NCBI GenBank assembly: GCA_014773175.1
Contig: VXCM01001270.1
Span: 177,458 to 241,457 of the forward strand
Direction of reading: 5' to 3'
DNA from: Lucifuga dentata
Taxonomy: Eukaryota; Chordata; Actinopteri; Ophidiiformes; Bythitidae
DNA: 64,000 nt
This document shows, piece after piece, positions 38,396 through 52,763 of the stretch. The position numbers were made by a program, and so were the translations under genes. Within the stretch, counting starts at the first letter, position 1. Every line of letters begins with the position of its first letter. The notes under the pieces were generated by a model, which was not told the origin of the DNA, made no database searches, and saw only the letters and a program-made list of their open reading frames with translations.

Positions 38396-39734
38396 AATGG
38401 ATGGAGAAGCTGTCACGATTTGCATGTCTGTGCACCTGTGCACCACATCTGCTCTGGCTCAATTAATGCATTTCAAGCATAATACAGTCCAAAATTGCAA
38501 TGGCCTCTCTGACATTGTTTCTGTGGCAGCAGCTGTTATTGGTCAGTCAGATGTGATAAAGCACATTGGCACCGATGTACAGTCCCTGGATGTATTTCTC
38601 AAGGCCCAAAGGTGAAACAGAGACAAGTGTGGGGGTGGGGTGGGGAGAATTTAATTTAGGGTTGCATATAAACACAAGAAGCTTGCTGTTTAATGTTCCA
38701 GTTCTCCCCCTGTGGCCCTTTTGGTAAAGTACATTTGACTCACAGTTGGATTAGTGATGGGAATAACTGTTTTTAGAGCTGCATCTTATGGCCTACTTAA
38801 AGGAACAAATGAATTGACTATTGTATGAAAACAAAAAGTGCACATTCGTCATGGGGATAAACTACTCTGAATTATCTATTTGCTTTGCAGATATTGCTCT
38901 ATCCTCACTGGTTTCATGGTAGTTTTCTCATATTTCTGTCTTAATGCACTGGCTGTTTTTCTGTTGGTTTGACTTTAAACGATCCAGTTGTTTTGAGTGA
39001 CGCAGCCAGAGTTTGACCAATTACAAGTCAAATATTAAATGCCTTAAGTGACTGTTCCATGAGTCTATATCAAGGTTATTCAAGAGACTCTGTCTTACCA
39101 ATAAATAAGACAAAGTGGACTGCAACTGATGTGAGGAACACATATGTCCACCCATGAGGGATTGTGTTTCTAACTTATAACATAAGGCAGTACATATGTC
39201 ATGTTACATATGTAGAGAAACTTCAAAACCAACATCCAAAACCAAAAAAGCTGGATTTACCATGGCGACCACACTAAGAAAAATGTTGAAGCATGAATAT
39301 CTGTTGCCACAGATCCTGCGCCAGCAAGTAGCAGGCTAATTCTTATCTTATACTTAAACCTTGACCTGGGGCTTAGGCTCAATTTACCTGCCAGTATTTT
39401 CAGGTTCGATGTTTAAAAAGCAGGTAAGCTGCTGGCAAACAGCTTGCACCTCATAGCTGCTTTCTGCCCTTTGAAAGTAAAAGGAATCTTCGTAACTGTA
39501 TGAGCCGTCTGCCTTGTGTGTCACTGCTGCTTTGTTGTGCTTTAATGCTACTCGGCATCTTGTCAGGCACGGGGAAGATTAGCAGTCACATCAAAAAGCC
39601 TGACTGACAGTTTTAACCTGATGAGAATGAGAGTTTCACCCTTTCACTTACAAGTTTTCTCTGAGGTAATCTAACTTTACACAAGTGTACTCTATGTGAT
39701 CAGAATATTTAGTTCAAGTAGCTTGGGCTATTGT

Positions 39735-40262
39735 TCATGAGTGAGGGTGGAGTGTGAGTTCGATAGGTGGCTTGGTGCAGCGTTTGCACTGATTCAGATG
39801 CTGCACTGGGCTGTTGTTGAAAGCTGAACTGAAAGCAAAGCACTCAATGTACTCTATCTGTATGTTCCAACCCTAATCTATGGTCTTGAGCTCTGAGTAG
39901 TAACTGCAAGACTGAAATCCTCTGCAGGGTGTCGGGAATCATCCTTGAGGATAGGGTGAGGAGCTTGGACATCAGGAAGGAGCTCAGAAGAAAAGCGCTG
40001 CACCATTGCATTGAAAGGAGCCAGCTAAGGTGGTTTGGGCATCTAATAAGGATTCCTTCTGGACATCTCCCTGGGTAGGTATTCTGGGGATGTCCAACTG
40101 GGAGGAAACCACTGAGTGATTAGATTTCCCTGGCCTGGGAACGTCTTGGGATCCCCCAAGAAAAGCTGGAGGATGTGGCTAGGGAGCGGGACATCCAGGG
40201 TGCTTTGCTTAGCATGCTGCTTCCATGACCCAGACCTGGATAAGTGGTGGAAAATTGATTGA
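39735..40262 (+). mobile_element. 3' end of a fish LINE, decayed
   Basis: Plus-strand fragments match the C-terminal region of a common teleost LINE as I remember it: VPTLIYGLEL, then RSQLRWFGHLIR, WGCPTGRKP and LAWERLGIPQEKLEDVARER. In-frame stops and indels break the frame. The element ends just before a (TTA)n microsatellite, which may have grown from its tail. Family name not assigned. Confidence 0.75.
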
Positions 40263-40263
40263 A

Positions 40264-40265
<2 letters not shown>

Positions 40266-40311
<46 letters not shown>
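40266..40311 (+). repeat. (TTA)n microsatellite at LINE 3' end
   Basis: About 15 TTA units directly after the LINE remnant at 39735-40262. Confidence 0.95.
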
Positions 40312-40338
40312 GATTGTTTAATGCAATTAAACAATCAA
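40310..40338. repeat. 13-bp hairpin at the end of a (TTA)n tract
   Basis: TTGATTGTTTAAT (40310-40322) pairs perfectly with ATTAAACAATCAA (40326-40338) around GCA, immediately after the (TTA)n microsatellite and before an A-rich run. Confidence 0.85.
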
Positions 40339-41204
40339 AAAAAAAATAAATAAAGGGCTGTATTAACAGTTGTGATTCTTAAAAGAACATAATATTTATA
40401 CCATCCAGCTCTGGTGTGTATTTACCACTCAATTCAGTAGGTGTGGAGAGGACATGTGTGTGCATACATGTGTGCACTTGGGAAAGAGGGGGGAATGAGC
40501 ACAGCATTGTGACCCCTTGAACATTCATCTTTCAGCTGTCATTGCATCAGCTTTGCTAGAAACAATCCTCCTGCAGCAAGCACACCAAGGTCATGCATGC
40601 ATAACCATGGACATACACAAAAATGAACACTTATACATACTTATAACAGATCGGGGAGAAACAGTGGTTTAAAACCATTTTTAGCTTTTAACCTGCAGAG
40701 AATGGGACTGTTTATCACATCAGAGCAGCTGAAAAAGTAAATTACACAAAATGAGAGAAATGTAATGTGCTACGAGGATAACATTCATTTATAATAGTAG
40801 CTGTATTAGGGTTTTGGGAAATCTGTGTTTGTGTAAGTATATCTAAGACCCTTTATAACACTCTTCCTCTCCAATCTGTCCATCTCATAGAACATAGCGA
40901 TGATACTTAGTACATACTTTATTTATTTGTCGTAGGTGAGAGCAGTGACTGAAGGAGAGCGATGGGAATTCCATACCGTGGCTGAGGGCTGATGACTGAT
41001 AAGCACGAGGGTGATATGACAGTTATCTGACCAATCACTGCAAGCAAAAAAGTGCTGCTACATGATGAGCTGTCACCATGAGGTTTGGTTACATCATCTG
41101 AGTTACTCAAGATGTCAAACAGGGACGAAAATCAGTAGCCAAGCATAGCTGGATAGCGAGATTCTATTCTGTCTGTTTTTGTAACTATAATTTTCTCCAG
41201 ATGC

Positions 41205-41370
41205 TTTGGTTTTCCCCCATTTCCCTTGAGCAAGGCACTGGCCTCTGAGCTGGAGTTAGACTCTCTGGAAACTGCTCTGTGGCTAACCTCTCTCTCTAAA
41301 TTGTTATGGTGGGTGAAATGCAGTGGATAAATTTCCCAAAGGGATCAATAAATATAAATTACAATAAATG
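41205..41370 (+). mobile_element. degenerate SINE fragment
   Basis: CCTTGAGCAAGGCACTGGCC followed by GGGTGAAATGCAGTGGATAA and AAAGGGATCAATAAATATAA is the signature body and end of an abundant teleost SINE. The copy is diverged, and its head is not clear. Confidence 0.6.
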
Positions 41371-44021
41371 CCTGGGTGATAATCAAACATAATCTGCCCC
41401 AATTAATATCATTTTCAGCTGTATCTCCTTGTATTTAGATGCCATGCTCAAAGCACGTGACAGCAATTTTTTGGGCCTGACTCTTTTCTTGTATTCTCCA
41501 TGTGCTCATATCTATCATAGATTTTTGGAAACATCATATATGCTTTCCTAATCAATTTTGGGTATGCCTACCATGAATTCTCACCTTGCCCACAGGCTCC
41601 GTCATCCCTTATAATAAACAAATTGACTTTGTGTTCTCAGTCATTTTTTCTGCCTCTGCTGGCACTGATTGCATTGTGTCTGTGGCAATTTACTTAAACC
41701 AAAGTGGACCAAAACAAATCACAGAAAGCAGCTCTTGCAACAGGTTTAGTTGCATTCCCCAAATACACACATACACATACCAACACAAATGATTCTGTCA
41801 TGGCTGAACACCACGGCACACTGCTGCTCTGCTGGGCCACGTGCCAGTGTGTGGAAATATGCACATTTGACTTTTAGCAACGAATGCAGTGCAAAGTCTC
41901 CTTTTGACCTCTGTGGTTTCTCTCTCTCTCGGTGGATTCTGTCAGTGCAAGATGTTTTATTGTGAAATGACAACTGAAGCAGCTTGGTGGCTCGGTTGGC
42001 TCAGGTGCAGGTCATGGCGCTGTAATGTCTTGAGGGTGAATTTGGCCTGGAATTATTGTTGCATGTCATCACTTTTGCCTTTTTTTTCCCAGTTTTTTCT
42101 CAGTTTTTCTTTATATTAAACAAGGCCAGAAATATGATAGATTGTGCGAAGAATACCTGTCAAACACGATAGCCAGAAAATAAATATGTCATTTTTTAAT
42201 CTTATATATAAACTTCAGTCTTATGTTGTTGGCTTTGTAGTCATTTTTGAGACTGCGTTCTCAAATATGATCACAGAAATAAACCATCATCTTTCTAAGT
42301 CTTAACAAAAACACATATTTATTTCAAGTCTGTTGCACAAGCGGATGCCTTGTTAGAGATTTTATATGCAGCATTTGCTCTTAAAATTTAATTACACAAA
42401 TGGATGAGATGGATAAAATGGGGTGGGTACAGTCTGACACCATTTGCAGGTGTCAGGTTTCTTAGAAACGTGTCTTGGATTCAAGTGATGCAGGACATCT
42501 ATAACAAACGGGAAACCGAAATAAAACCTGTTAAATTGCTGCATTTGAATCAAATGCACACGTGTTGAATTTTGTCGCATGTGGCTGACTGACAGGTAGC
42601 AAGGCGCCCATACGCTGCCTGAATCATTCTGCTGCCAAAGTATGATTGTGATTTCACACTCCGTTGACTTCTCTCTTTTGTGTGTGTGTGTGTGTGTAAG
42701 ACCCTTACTAACAACATGGTTACAGGCTTCTTGTGTCACTGTGACCTACAGGACAGTTCTCTCTTTATGTCAGTCATGAGAGCTGTGAGTCAGGAGTCAC
42801 AACACGCCCAGGTCAAAGGTCATATTGAATCAAGAGCTGCATTCAAGGACAGTGGATGATTCATCTCTCTGATCAAATCTGCAACAGTAAATGTCATCTG
42901 CTGTTTTTTTTTTTTTTTTTTTTTTTGATTAGAAGTCCATTTTGTGAGCAATCTATTTTATTGCTCTGTGGACAACCTGATGTAACCTGTTCAAGGTCAT
43001 TTTTATAAGAGCCAGACTTTATTTAGAAGCCATAAGACAGTGCTCATTATTTGCTGTTAATAATCTTCATTTTAAGAACTCTCCATCCTCAATATCTGGT
43101 CTGGTGGTAACGGATGAAGCTCCGATGACTGAGGACTGTATTGTTGACCCCACTGATCTGGCCCACCATTCCAGCTAATAAGGATAGACTATCGTAGACC
43201 CCCCTATGCTCAATAGCCTGACCGCAGGCTGGATCCAGACCACAGGCCAGCTCTTGATGATGGGAGGTCAGGATACAGACTACAGGCAGATGATATTGTA
43301 GATGGGGAGCTCTAGAGTTACATTTATCCTGTGTGATTTAATAGAAATAGTGTGTCCACTATCTTTCCATCAACTAGCACCCATGAGGTGGAAAACAACG
43401 CCGCTTTGTCCTTATTGCCTGTTGTAAACCACAAACAGCAGCAGCAATTTCTTGGTGCTATAACATGTATCTGCCAGCACACATCCATAATCCTTTGCTG
43501 TTGCCAGGAGCCCATGACATAACCTTTCACTTCTCATTCTCCACAGCTGCTCTTCTTCCATTCTGCATCACAGATTCAGATTGCTGCCTGAATAAGTGAT
43601 TCAAGAGGCTGTTACATGGTGAAGCGTAAGGTTATGACTTTGCATCGAATGATAGATGGGCTGTACAGAGTGTCACAAAGCATGTGCGGAACATCTGGAG
43701 GAGAAAGATGACAGGTGCTGGTTCAAGTACTCAGCAGGCGATGCCCCTCACATGGTATACAGTAATTGGGTCAGATATTGGCAAAATGGAAAGGATTCCC
43801 TGTCATTGTTGGATTTGGCATATAATAAATAGATAAATAACAAGCAATTAAGTAACTAAACTTTATACCAAAAACTGTGATTATCTGGTGGAAATGTTGA
43901 CATACCTGAAGTTTTCACAAGAATTGCCATACTATTTAGGTTTAGATCCTTCATACACACATGTCATGAATTATAAAACACAATAATTGCAACATATTAA
44001 AACGTACAATATAATAAGCAG

Positions 44022-44325
44022 CATGGTGGCTTGGTGTTTAGCAATGCCACCTTATAGCAAGAAGGTCTCTGGTTCTAAACTGACTAAGACCTTTCTGTGG
44101 GGAGTTTACATGTTCTCCTGTGTCTGCGTGGGTTTCCTCCACTTTCCATAGACAGGAAGCTTTGATGGTTTGGTAACTCCAAATTGCCTGCAAGTATGAA
44201 TGTGAGCTTGGATGACTTTGTCTGTCTCCATGTGTTAGCCTGTCCAGGACATACCCTATTTCTCATGCAATGAATGTTGAGATAGGCTCCAGGGTGAGCT
44301 TCCATAGACACTGAATGGATGGAAT
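44022..44325 (+). mobile_element. second, degenerate copy of the same SINE family
   Basis: It follows the element at 12708-13064 from the head (AGCATGGTGGCTT) through TAGCAAGAAGGTC and GTGTCTGCGTGGGTTTCC to a short ATGGATGG tail, with many substitutions and a shortened 3' part. No clear target duplication is visible, so it is an older insertion. Confidence 0.8.
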
Positions 44326-44379
44326 CATCAAAGCCAGAAAATATCAGGTTTTCAGTAATGATACTACAACTTCAACTAA

Positions 44380-44402
44380 GAGAGAGAGAGAGAGAGAGAG
44401 AG
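44380..44402 (+). repeat. (GA)n microsatellite
   Basis: About 11 AG units, 55 bases beyond the second SINE copy. Confidence 0.9.
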
Positions 44403-46804
44403 GTCAGTGATGGCATTGTTCTCATCCTGCCCTTACACTTCTCAGCAGATTTCCCCACAGACCCACCTTTATTTTTCCAGATTCTGTTGTTTTCTCCTTT
44501 TATTTGTTTCTGGGTTTTCACTTTAAGCCCTTTAACACTCTTAATCTAATCTCTTTCACTTTCCTGCCTGCTCAGGGTTTTTTTTTTTTTTTTNTTTTTT
44601 TTTTTTTTTATCCTCCCACTCCTTGAGTTTCCTCTCCATTTTGTAATAGGAAGGAAACTGTCAAAGAGGAATATTAACTAGATATACTTCTTATGTGACA
44701 ATCTTTCATTTTCAACCAAGTAAAATTGATCCAAATGAAAACACAGGCCTGTTTCTCTGCATTTTCATTTGAATAATCCATTAATGATCCACATAAATTT
44801 GCATCATAAATTGTACATTTGAAGGCCCAACATATGATTAATCTATTGATAATCTGTCTGTTGATTTTATTGACACATTGATTTTACATTGTTATACTTT
44901 TCAGTTAAACAGCTCCATCATTTGCTTTTTTTTTCAGTTTTCTTGTACCGCTAACACAGCCAGGTAACACTAGAATTTCTATTTCATATTTCTTTATGAT
45001 GGCATAAAGTGGTGGTTTTATTAGTGGACATAACAGACTCTCTGAGGACCTGCTGTTTCTCACTAGAATATGAGGAAAGCCTTTGTATAAGGATTTTCTT
45101 CTGATGATGTTTGCAGGCAAAGCTTCTGGTATTTACCCTGTCATTAAGGATGCTTGTGCTGAATCATTTATCAACAACTTTAGGGCTCTTTGGACAGTAA
45201 GTAAAACTCAGCTTTCATCATGTGCGGCCGTTACTTCCTCAGTGTTTCCCTCGCTGTAATTTATCACATCAATCAGACAGTTACTGTAGTATTGTTCTCA
45301 GTCGCTGAATGAATTAGGATGGTGATGACATCCTGGAAGGAGCAGAGGCCAGTAATGAGCTTATATGTCAGGATGGTAATCTCATCTGCATGTAAATGTA
45401 TTCTGGTTTCCCCACTAATTTATTCATACAAATGTAACTTCATCAATTTATCTCTCATCTCCCTTCAACATACTGCATGAGGCCGATATACTGCAAAAGC
45501 AGGAACCCAAGGAAGTCTCCAGATCTTGCTTGGAGATGATTCAGTCTTATCCAAGGAAAATGATCTTATCGAGCACTAGATTATTAGAGTCTTTTCAATA
45601 TAACTGCTTTTGATTTGTCTTAGGTATATCAAGATGAAAAGTGGTTTGGATGGATGACCCATTAATATTCCCAATATCTGTTCTTGATTTCAAGCATTTT
45701 CCCAGCCTGAAGTATCCTAAGATCCTTTTGTCTCTGCACAAGCCCTGAAAATATAATTTTCTTTAAAATAAGTGGATAACCTGCCAACGCATTGGGATTA
45801 TTTCAACCTTTACAATAAAATCTAATATTTCAGCAATTTCAGCATCTGGAAGACAGAAGTATGCAAAATTGCTGCACTAGATTCAAGGAAATGACACTAG
45901 ATTGTCATGCGATCCATATAAATCATGTTCTGACATTTTTGAGGCAACATTTATGTAACAAATGAGATCTAAAATGATCTGAATTAAAAGACAATCTAGA
46001 TGTCAGCATATTGTTTTTTTATGCTGGATTCAAGAAATCTAGAGAAACATGTTTTGGTTGACTGAGTCATTTTTTTTCTACTTGATACTATAAAATTTCA
46101 CCCAAATATGGATCACTTTCCTTTTTCCTCCCAACAGCAGAGGGAAATCTGGAAAAGAAGAGATGGATGGAGAGGATTTTTACTTCAAACATGAACTTGA
46201 TAAGCAGCATGGCTTATGTAAAGGCTGTGTAATTGCTTCATATTTAATATGACAAACATGGCTGAGAGGTTGCAGATGAAAGGAGAGATTGTGCTGGTAC
46301 TCCTGCTTTTATCCTTGTTGGCCTGTTTCCGGTATGCACTTCTCATGTTTGCTGCAGCGGTGCATAAAACGTGTCACCAGATGAGTGTGGCTGAGCGCTA
46401 ATAGTGTACAAGTCTCAGTGTGTGTGTGTGTATGTGTGTTTGCATTTGAGTGTGTGCATGTGTTTTGTGGTAATGGGTGATCCATTCAGTAGCGCGAAAT
46501 GTATCATCAGAAGCAAAAATAAATCTTAAAAATTTAGATGTAAGCTTGAGCCTTTTTTTGAATCTCAATTGTCTGTTCTGTTGCGTGTTGCTGTCAGAAT
46601 TCCTAAAATATGATTCCTCACCCCTGAAATATTGATTTTGTGTTTTCTTGCTGTCACTATGCCGTCTGGGGACAATGATTCGATCACCGTGCAGTTTCAG
46701 TGGAAGGTCTAATCTTGTAGACCAGATGAATGGTAAGTGGTCTCTAAAAGGCTGTCAGTGTTTATTAAATGATAGCTCACTGAAAAGGTCAGCAACCCTG
46801 TCTG

Positions 46805-46833
46805 TTCGCTCTCTCTCTGTCTCTCTATCTCTA

Positions 46834-46867
<34 letters not shown>
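46805..46867 (+). repeat. (CT)n-(CA)n compound microsatellite
   Basis: Interrupted CT units followed by CA units. Confidence 0.9.
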
Positions 46868-47259
46868 GCACACATCCCTCTACTTCGTTTCCCTCAAGAC
46901 AGTTTGAGCCACAACAAACACTGAAGAATAAACATGGAGGTCACTGTCACCAAATTTAGAGATTAGAACAGCCACTTCAGAGAAATTATAACTGTGTTTG
47001 TCTTTCAGGGTCTGATGTTACTGATGCTTTTGTATTAAAATGGGTTTATTCCACTTATGTGTTTTCAGTCTAGAAAAGAAATCATTTACCAGCTGGTCCC
47101 CACATTATAAAATTCCAGGAAACACATTAAATTAGCAAAATAATAGACCCTGGTAATACTGAAAGTTAAAGGTAAGTCAAAAAAAAAAAAAAAAANAAAA
47201 AAAAAAAAAAAAAAGTAGAAAATATCAGTAATGTTTTCTGCAAATTTGATCATGCTTTT

Positions 47260-47315
47260 ATATTCAATTCTATTCAAAAGTACTTCATTAATCCTCAAGG
47301 GGCAATTAAAAGCAT
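47260..47315. mobile_element. SINE/LINE tail fragment
   Basis: AGTACTTCATTAATCCTCAA followed by GGGGCAATTAAAAG resembles the 'tttattgatcccaaggggaaatt' end common to several fish retroposons. It is short and diverged. Confidence 0.4.
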
Positions 47316-50300
47316 GTAGGTCAGCAAATAGCAGCATGAGTTGACGCAGACTTCAAGCAGCACACCAAATACAGTGGAATGTTGCGTGTAGTGTGTGATA
47401 CACACACCTCACATCTCGTATTTGCAAACTATGACCTGAAAAAAATGAAGATGAATTAATTGTTTTCCTATATCCTTACAATGTTTTTTTTTCTGATTCA
47501 TTCTTTTTAATTATAAATTAAGATTTTTCAAAAAACTGGAACTTTTCTGGTATTCACTAGAAACAAGTGAAGGGTTTTGATAATCCAGAAATTTGAGATA
47601 CGATTATTAAAAAATATATATATATTTGCAGTGCAATAAATTAATTTGTTGAGTTATATATTCTCTCCACTACGACCTGACATGAAGTACTTTCTTGGAC
47701 CTTACGACTGTTGATCCTAGTGATCAATGTCCCTTTGCATCAGGAAAAGGATAAAATCGAACAAAAACAATAAGTCATATTCAACCTTTATCCAGTTGAC
47801 AAAGGTCTTTTGCAGTTGCTGATCTAAACCGACAGCTCAGACTGTTTTATGAAGAGGAAAAGTTCTCAGAGGTTTTTCTCCGTCTTATTGCATGATTAAA
47901 TGTAAAATAATATAGTTCATTTTTCTGGGATTAAATAAGGTCATACAATGGCTGTAATTAATGATTATGAATTATTCATAAGTAGAAGAAGATGCAATAC
48001 ATTAGCCATTCAATCCTAGAAGGTGACACATTCTGAGGCTGAGCTAATGGAATAATTGTCTCCTCCATTTTTGTCAGGAGTCAAATGAACAGACACTTAT
48101 AAAATCACAAGTCCAAAGGTTCCATCGTATTTCATGTTAGACTCACATTTTCCCAGACATTTAGAGAGAAAGTGGGAATATTTGGAGGTCAGGCTTGTTC
48201 ACAGCCATTAATAAATTGGTCAGATGTTCTGCCTTATATCTGTAGAGCCCAATAAAATAATTTTTTTTGGAAATTGAAGTGTTTATTGAACATTTTGACA
48301 AAATCTAAAAAAAACAAAAACAATATATTATTGCTTTAATTTGTGTATTTGTAGTTTTTTTGTATCATATTTGATGCTTATGGCATTATGTCAGCTTATT
48401 CATCTCAACAGGTTTTCTTTAGAGACAAAAATATACATTTTCATTGCAATCATAAATACTGTTTGTCAGCTAAAACCATCATCATGATCTGACTGATTAT
48501 GACTAAGCAGGTTACATAAGCATTTCACTTTCCACTCTAAATGATGTGTGACCTAAAATTACATCAGAACATATAAAATGCAATACAATGGTAGTTTAAG
48601 GATTTATCAGTATCTGCTGCATCACATTTCCTACATACATCTTCATCATAATTTTACTAAAATATGAAGTTCACAGCATTTAGTAATTATAAACTCATTC
48701 TATCCATTGAATATTCATATCAAAACAGACTTCAATTCTTTTAATCCTGGAAGCTGTAAATGTTTGATGGTTTGTCTTTATTTTATTTCATTTTGTGACA
48801 CTTTTAGATCTGTTATCTGTATCTGACCATACTAAGCTACATAACATGAGCTGCTGTATATCAGAATTTGCTAAAAAATGAATCAATATAAAGAATAATC
48901 AGCTGTTTCAGTGCATCTCTTTGCGCTGGATTTCTTTCTCCCTGCTTACTGGCTGAGTTGTTGAGTCTTTGGATTCAGGATATGAAGAAGAAAAATCCTG
49001 ATTACTTGCTGAATGAGTTCAGTGGGGGGCAGCTGACTAAGCTGATGTCTTGACAACAACAGTCCACTCAGTATCTTTGTTTAGTGGATTTTGCCACAAT
49101 CTTAAGAAGAGAGAGAAACTTATTCATTTCTTTGTAGTTTTACTTTTTCATTCTGCAAAGTACCCTGTCCATAACTTTAATATTACTAACACAAATAAGG
49201 TTTGTACTGATTGCAACAGCACCTGCTTCAATCAGACACTCACCTTGTTGAATATCAATCGACTGTCTCGGTTCAGTGCCCGGTCCAGTGGACACGTTCC
49301 GCACAGACTGAATACAGATCACTTACAAAGTCACATTACTGAAACTCCCAGAGAAAACATAATCAAGGAAGTAAGTGATCAAAAATGCCCTTCCTTTTGA
49401 CCCAGGTTTTGTTTGTTTTTTTTTTTTTAATCCTCAATTTGTCACACAGTGTTTTGGATGCAATGAATTTTAGATTATGTTGTCTTGTCATATTGGGCCT
49501 TTTTTCTGATTAAAAACATTTAATATTGATCTGCCATTACCTTCTGTGTCAGCTAGAGGTCAGCAGCTGACTAGTTTAGTTGGGTGTGATTAGATCAGAG
49601 TGAAAAAGGTGAGATGACCTCATACTTTGTGCAAGATGTCAAATACAGGGATATAGACATGATAAAATGAACATAATCCAGTACAATGTAATAAAATATC
49701 ATATAAATGCAATGAAAATAATAACTGCTCCTACCTTTATGAAGATTATAATTTTGCTGAAAGATGATTCATCATCTACTTCATGCTGTTTTTCTATCAA
49801 ACTCCATTAGATTATAAGGTGTTCGCAGTATCTTGCTCATTAATTGTTGCTTGATGGTTATTGCATTACGCATTTCATTGATCGATGATTATTGAATAAT
49901 CCAAGTATGTTTAACATCAGAACATGTTTTATATGCTCCTTTCATAGATAGTGTTTTTAAACTCTTTAAATAGTGATTCTTCTTAGTAAGCACCAGCAGA
50001 GGGCAGCATGTGTCTGCATTCCTTCTCTCGCTCTCTCTCTTTAAAACATTCTTGTCTCTGGGGCCATGAAATCACTGTGGCGGCTCAGATGAAGACATCC
50101 CTGCTGCTCCTTGGCAGTCGTCTGCATACTTGTTTTGTCTGCCTCCGTATCCTACGCGTGTCCTTAAAACTCTGTCTAATGTCCAAGGAGCAAATGGCCT
50201 GACAGCAGACAGGGACTGTGAGGACAGTGACCCCATTAAAAAAGGAGCCTGAGCCAAGTTTACTGGATGCTGCTGCAGCTGAAACACCTGATGAGGGGAA

Positions 50301-52695
50301 ACATTGCAAACGCTCTGCTGATAAGGTCGTGATGATAATCAGTCTTATTGTGGCTCATCAGAAAAATATATTTCTGAATTATTAATTTGACTAATAACTC
50401 ACAGCTCTGTTATTAGTCATTCATCTGATGGTCTGTTGTTGTTTTTTTCAGTCTGATCACCCTCAGCAACGGTAATTTTTGCATGCCTGCAATGCATTAA
50501 CATCTACCTCGTGAAGATTTATAATGCACCCAGCATCCCATTGTTTCTAGTTTTAAATTTGGCTTGCTTGCGGGAGTTTGGTACATCTGCTCTGAACTTA
50601 TATGAAATGTTTGACAGATGAAAATGTTTGTAACTTCGCGATAGCTCTTGCTGATGCACATGTTGGAGGAAATTGGTGGCTTTTTGTGGTGAAGACATTG
50701 GCCTTTTCTCCTTCACTGCCATTCAGGATCCTGACATGAATTGCAAAGATGCTCACTGCACTTAAAGGACCATACCAGTGGTTTTGCACTTTTGAGTCCA
50801 ATAAATACTACCCACGTACACGTTTCATTCCTGCCAACCATTTTTAAAAACATACTACCTCATATTACTTCTAGCCTCCCAACCAGTGGCTTCTTGCCAT
50901 TGGTTGCACATCTTCCATGATTGTTTCTGACAGGCTCTGTCCTCTTGGTTAATGTCACATTGTCAGACTAAAGATGTCTTGATCTCTAGACTGTCAACTT
51001 TGCAGTGAAAGTGACATTTATCACTTAAGAGCAGCTGCCATTAATGTTCATAAAGATTACTTCCTGTACATGTCAGTTTTTTCAAACTAGTTGTGACAGT
51101 ATTACACAAACCTGCAATTAACATGTTGTTTAGTAAACAACCAATTTGTATTTCATTGAAGATCGCACCCTTATGTATACATACGTGTTGTCCTCCATTT
51201 TCACATGGAGCTATTACACTAGTGCACAAATCATACAAACATAAGATGCTTGCGGGAAATCACAGTGAGTGCCTCAAACAGCAGGAATGAGTGAATGTAC
51301 ATTCAGCAGCTTCACAGCTTGTGTGCTACCTCAACAACCGGACTGATTGAAGTGCACTGAGGTGTTTCAGCCCTTGAATACGACTGTGTCTGCTTGGCGG
51401 CTTTTTTTTTTCCACTAAAACCTAGACTCTGGCTGGCCTTAATCATTTGGCTGGGGAGTCATCCATTCCTCTCCTCTGGGTACAAATCAGACTCCAGGTG
51501 AGAAGTACAGTAAGAGCAAAAGCCATTCTGCCGAGCTTATCAAACACAGACTACGTAGTTAGCCAGCATCGATTTCACTTCAAATCAGTTCTATCTTGGA
51601 CTTTCTGACTAGTAGCTTTTGCAGTTTAACGCTGAAGTTACAATGCAAAAACGAAGCAGAAGGAGTTTTTACTTGGACCGGTAGGTTTTCTTTTTCTTTT
51701 TTTTTTTACACACTGTGTTCATTTCGTGATAATGGTGAGGTTTCCTGAAGCCCCGTGCTCTACACCCTATCGATCAGCTCAGCAGTCTTTGTTTAGACAA
51801 CAGTGACAGATCCTGCGAACTGAGCAGTCCAACCTCAGCTTGAGACAACACAGCTGTCCCTCCCTCCACTTCTCCTTCTCCTTCTCCTTTGCCCATTAAA
51901 AAAACTACATGCTGCGATCTGTCCTCTCCAATGCAGACTTCCATTTCATTATTTGACCATATGAATCTCCCTATTGCATAGATGTTTTTAACATTAAAAA
52001 CAGATGAAAAAATTTAATGATACAAGTTAATGAAGCCAGATTGGCATAGTGAATAATCATCAGCTTTTAAACATGGAGTGTAACAAATGCGCTCAAAGCT
52101 CAAATACTCCCAGCACAGTGAGCTGAGACACACTACATGTGAAAATCTTCCAACTTAAGACTTTCCAGCTGACTAACACAGTGTTCAGGAAGATCTGCCT
52201 GGCTTAAAAAAGCAGAAGTTGGCTGGCAGTTGACAGGAAAGCTACTTAATCATGCCACTGTGTAACACCAGACCCTAAATAAATATTAACACAATTAATC
52301 ACAGTCAACACATCATTTGTGGCCAAGGAGCTGCAGCAAAATTATGCAGCTTTCTTAACACCTTACATGTACAACCAAGGTAACTTTGAATAAAGAATTT
52401 TTGACGACCTGTAAGGAGAAACTGGTTCGTTTTAGGGTTTAATGCTTGTGCATGTTTTTAAATTTGTGGCTAAAATCAAACCAACATACAAGGATTTCCT
52501 GAAGTATTTATGATGAGGAAATCATTCTCCAGTTTAGAGTCTGTCTGTCTTAGTGTCTGGTGACCCACTTTCCAAAGTAAAGATGGCTAGAAAGCGTGTT
52601 TGCTCTGTAAACTGAGTATCATTGGCTTGTGTCCTAAAAGCAACAGAAAATACTTTGAAGTACCTTCTGTTTCTAATGACGTTCTTTTTCTTGTC

Positions 52696-52699
<4 letters not shown>

Positions 52700-52737
<38 letters not shown>

Positions 52738-52763
52738 NTCTCTCCCCCCCCTCTCTCTCTCTC
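52700..52763 (+). repeat. (TC)n microsatellite with assembly join
   Basis: TC units with N at 52738 and a short C-run. The length is unreliable. Confidence 0.9.

Noticed and set aside
38225..38482. Plus-strand frame containing a duplicated peptide
   Set aside because: The duplication comes from the exact 65-bp repeat around the N at 38330, an assembly artefact.
49050..49400. Plus-strand frame of 116 codons
   Set aside because: No motif, no splice or promoter context, and low-complexity codons. It is expected by chance in 64 kb.
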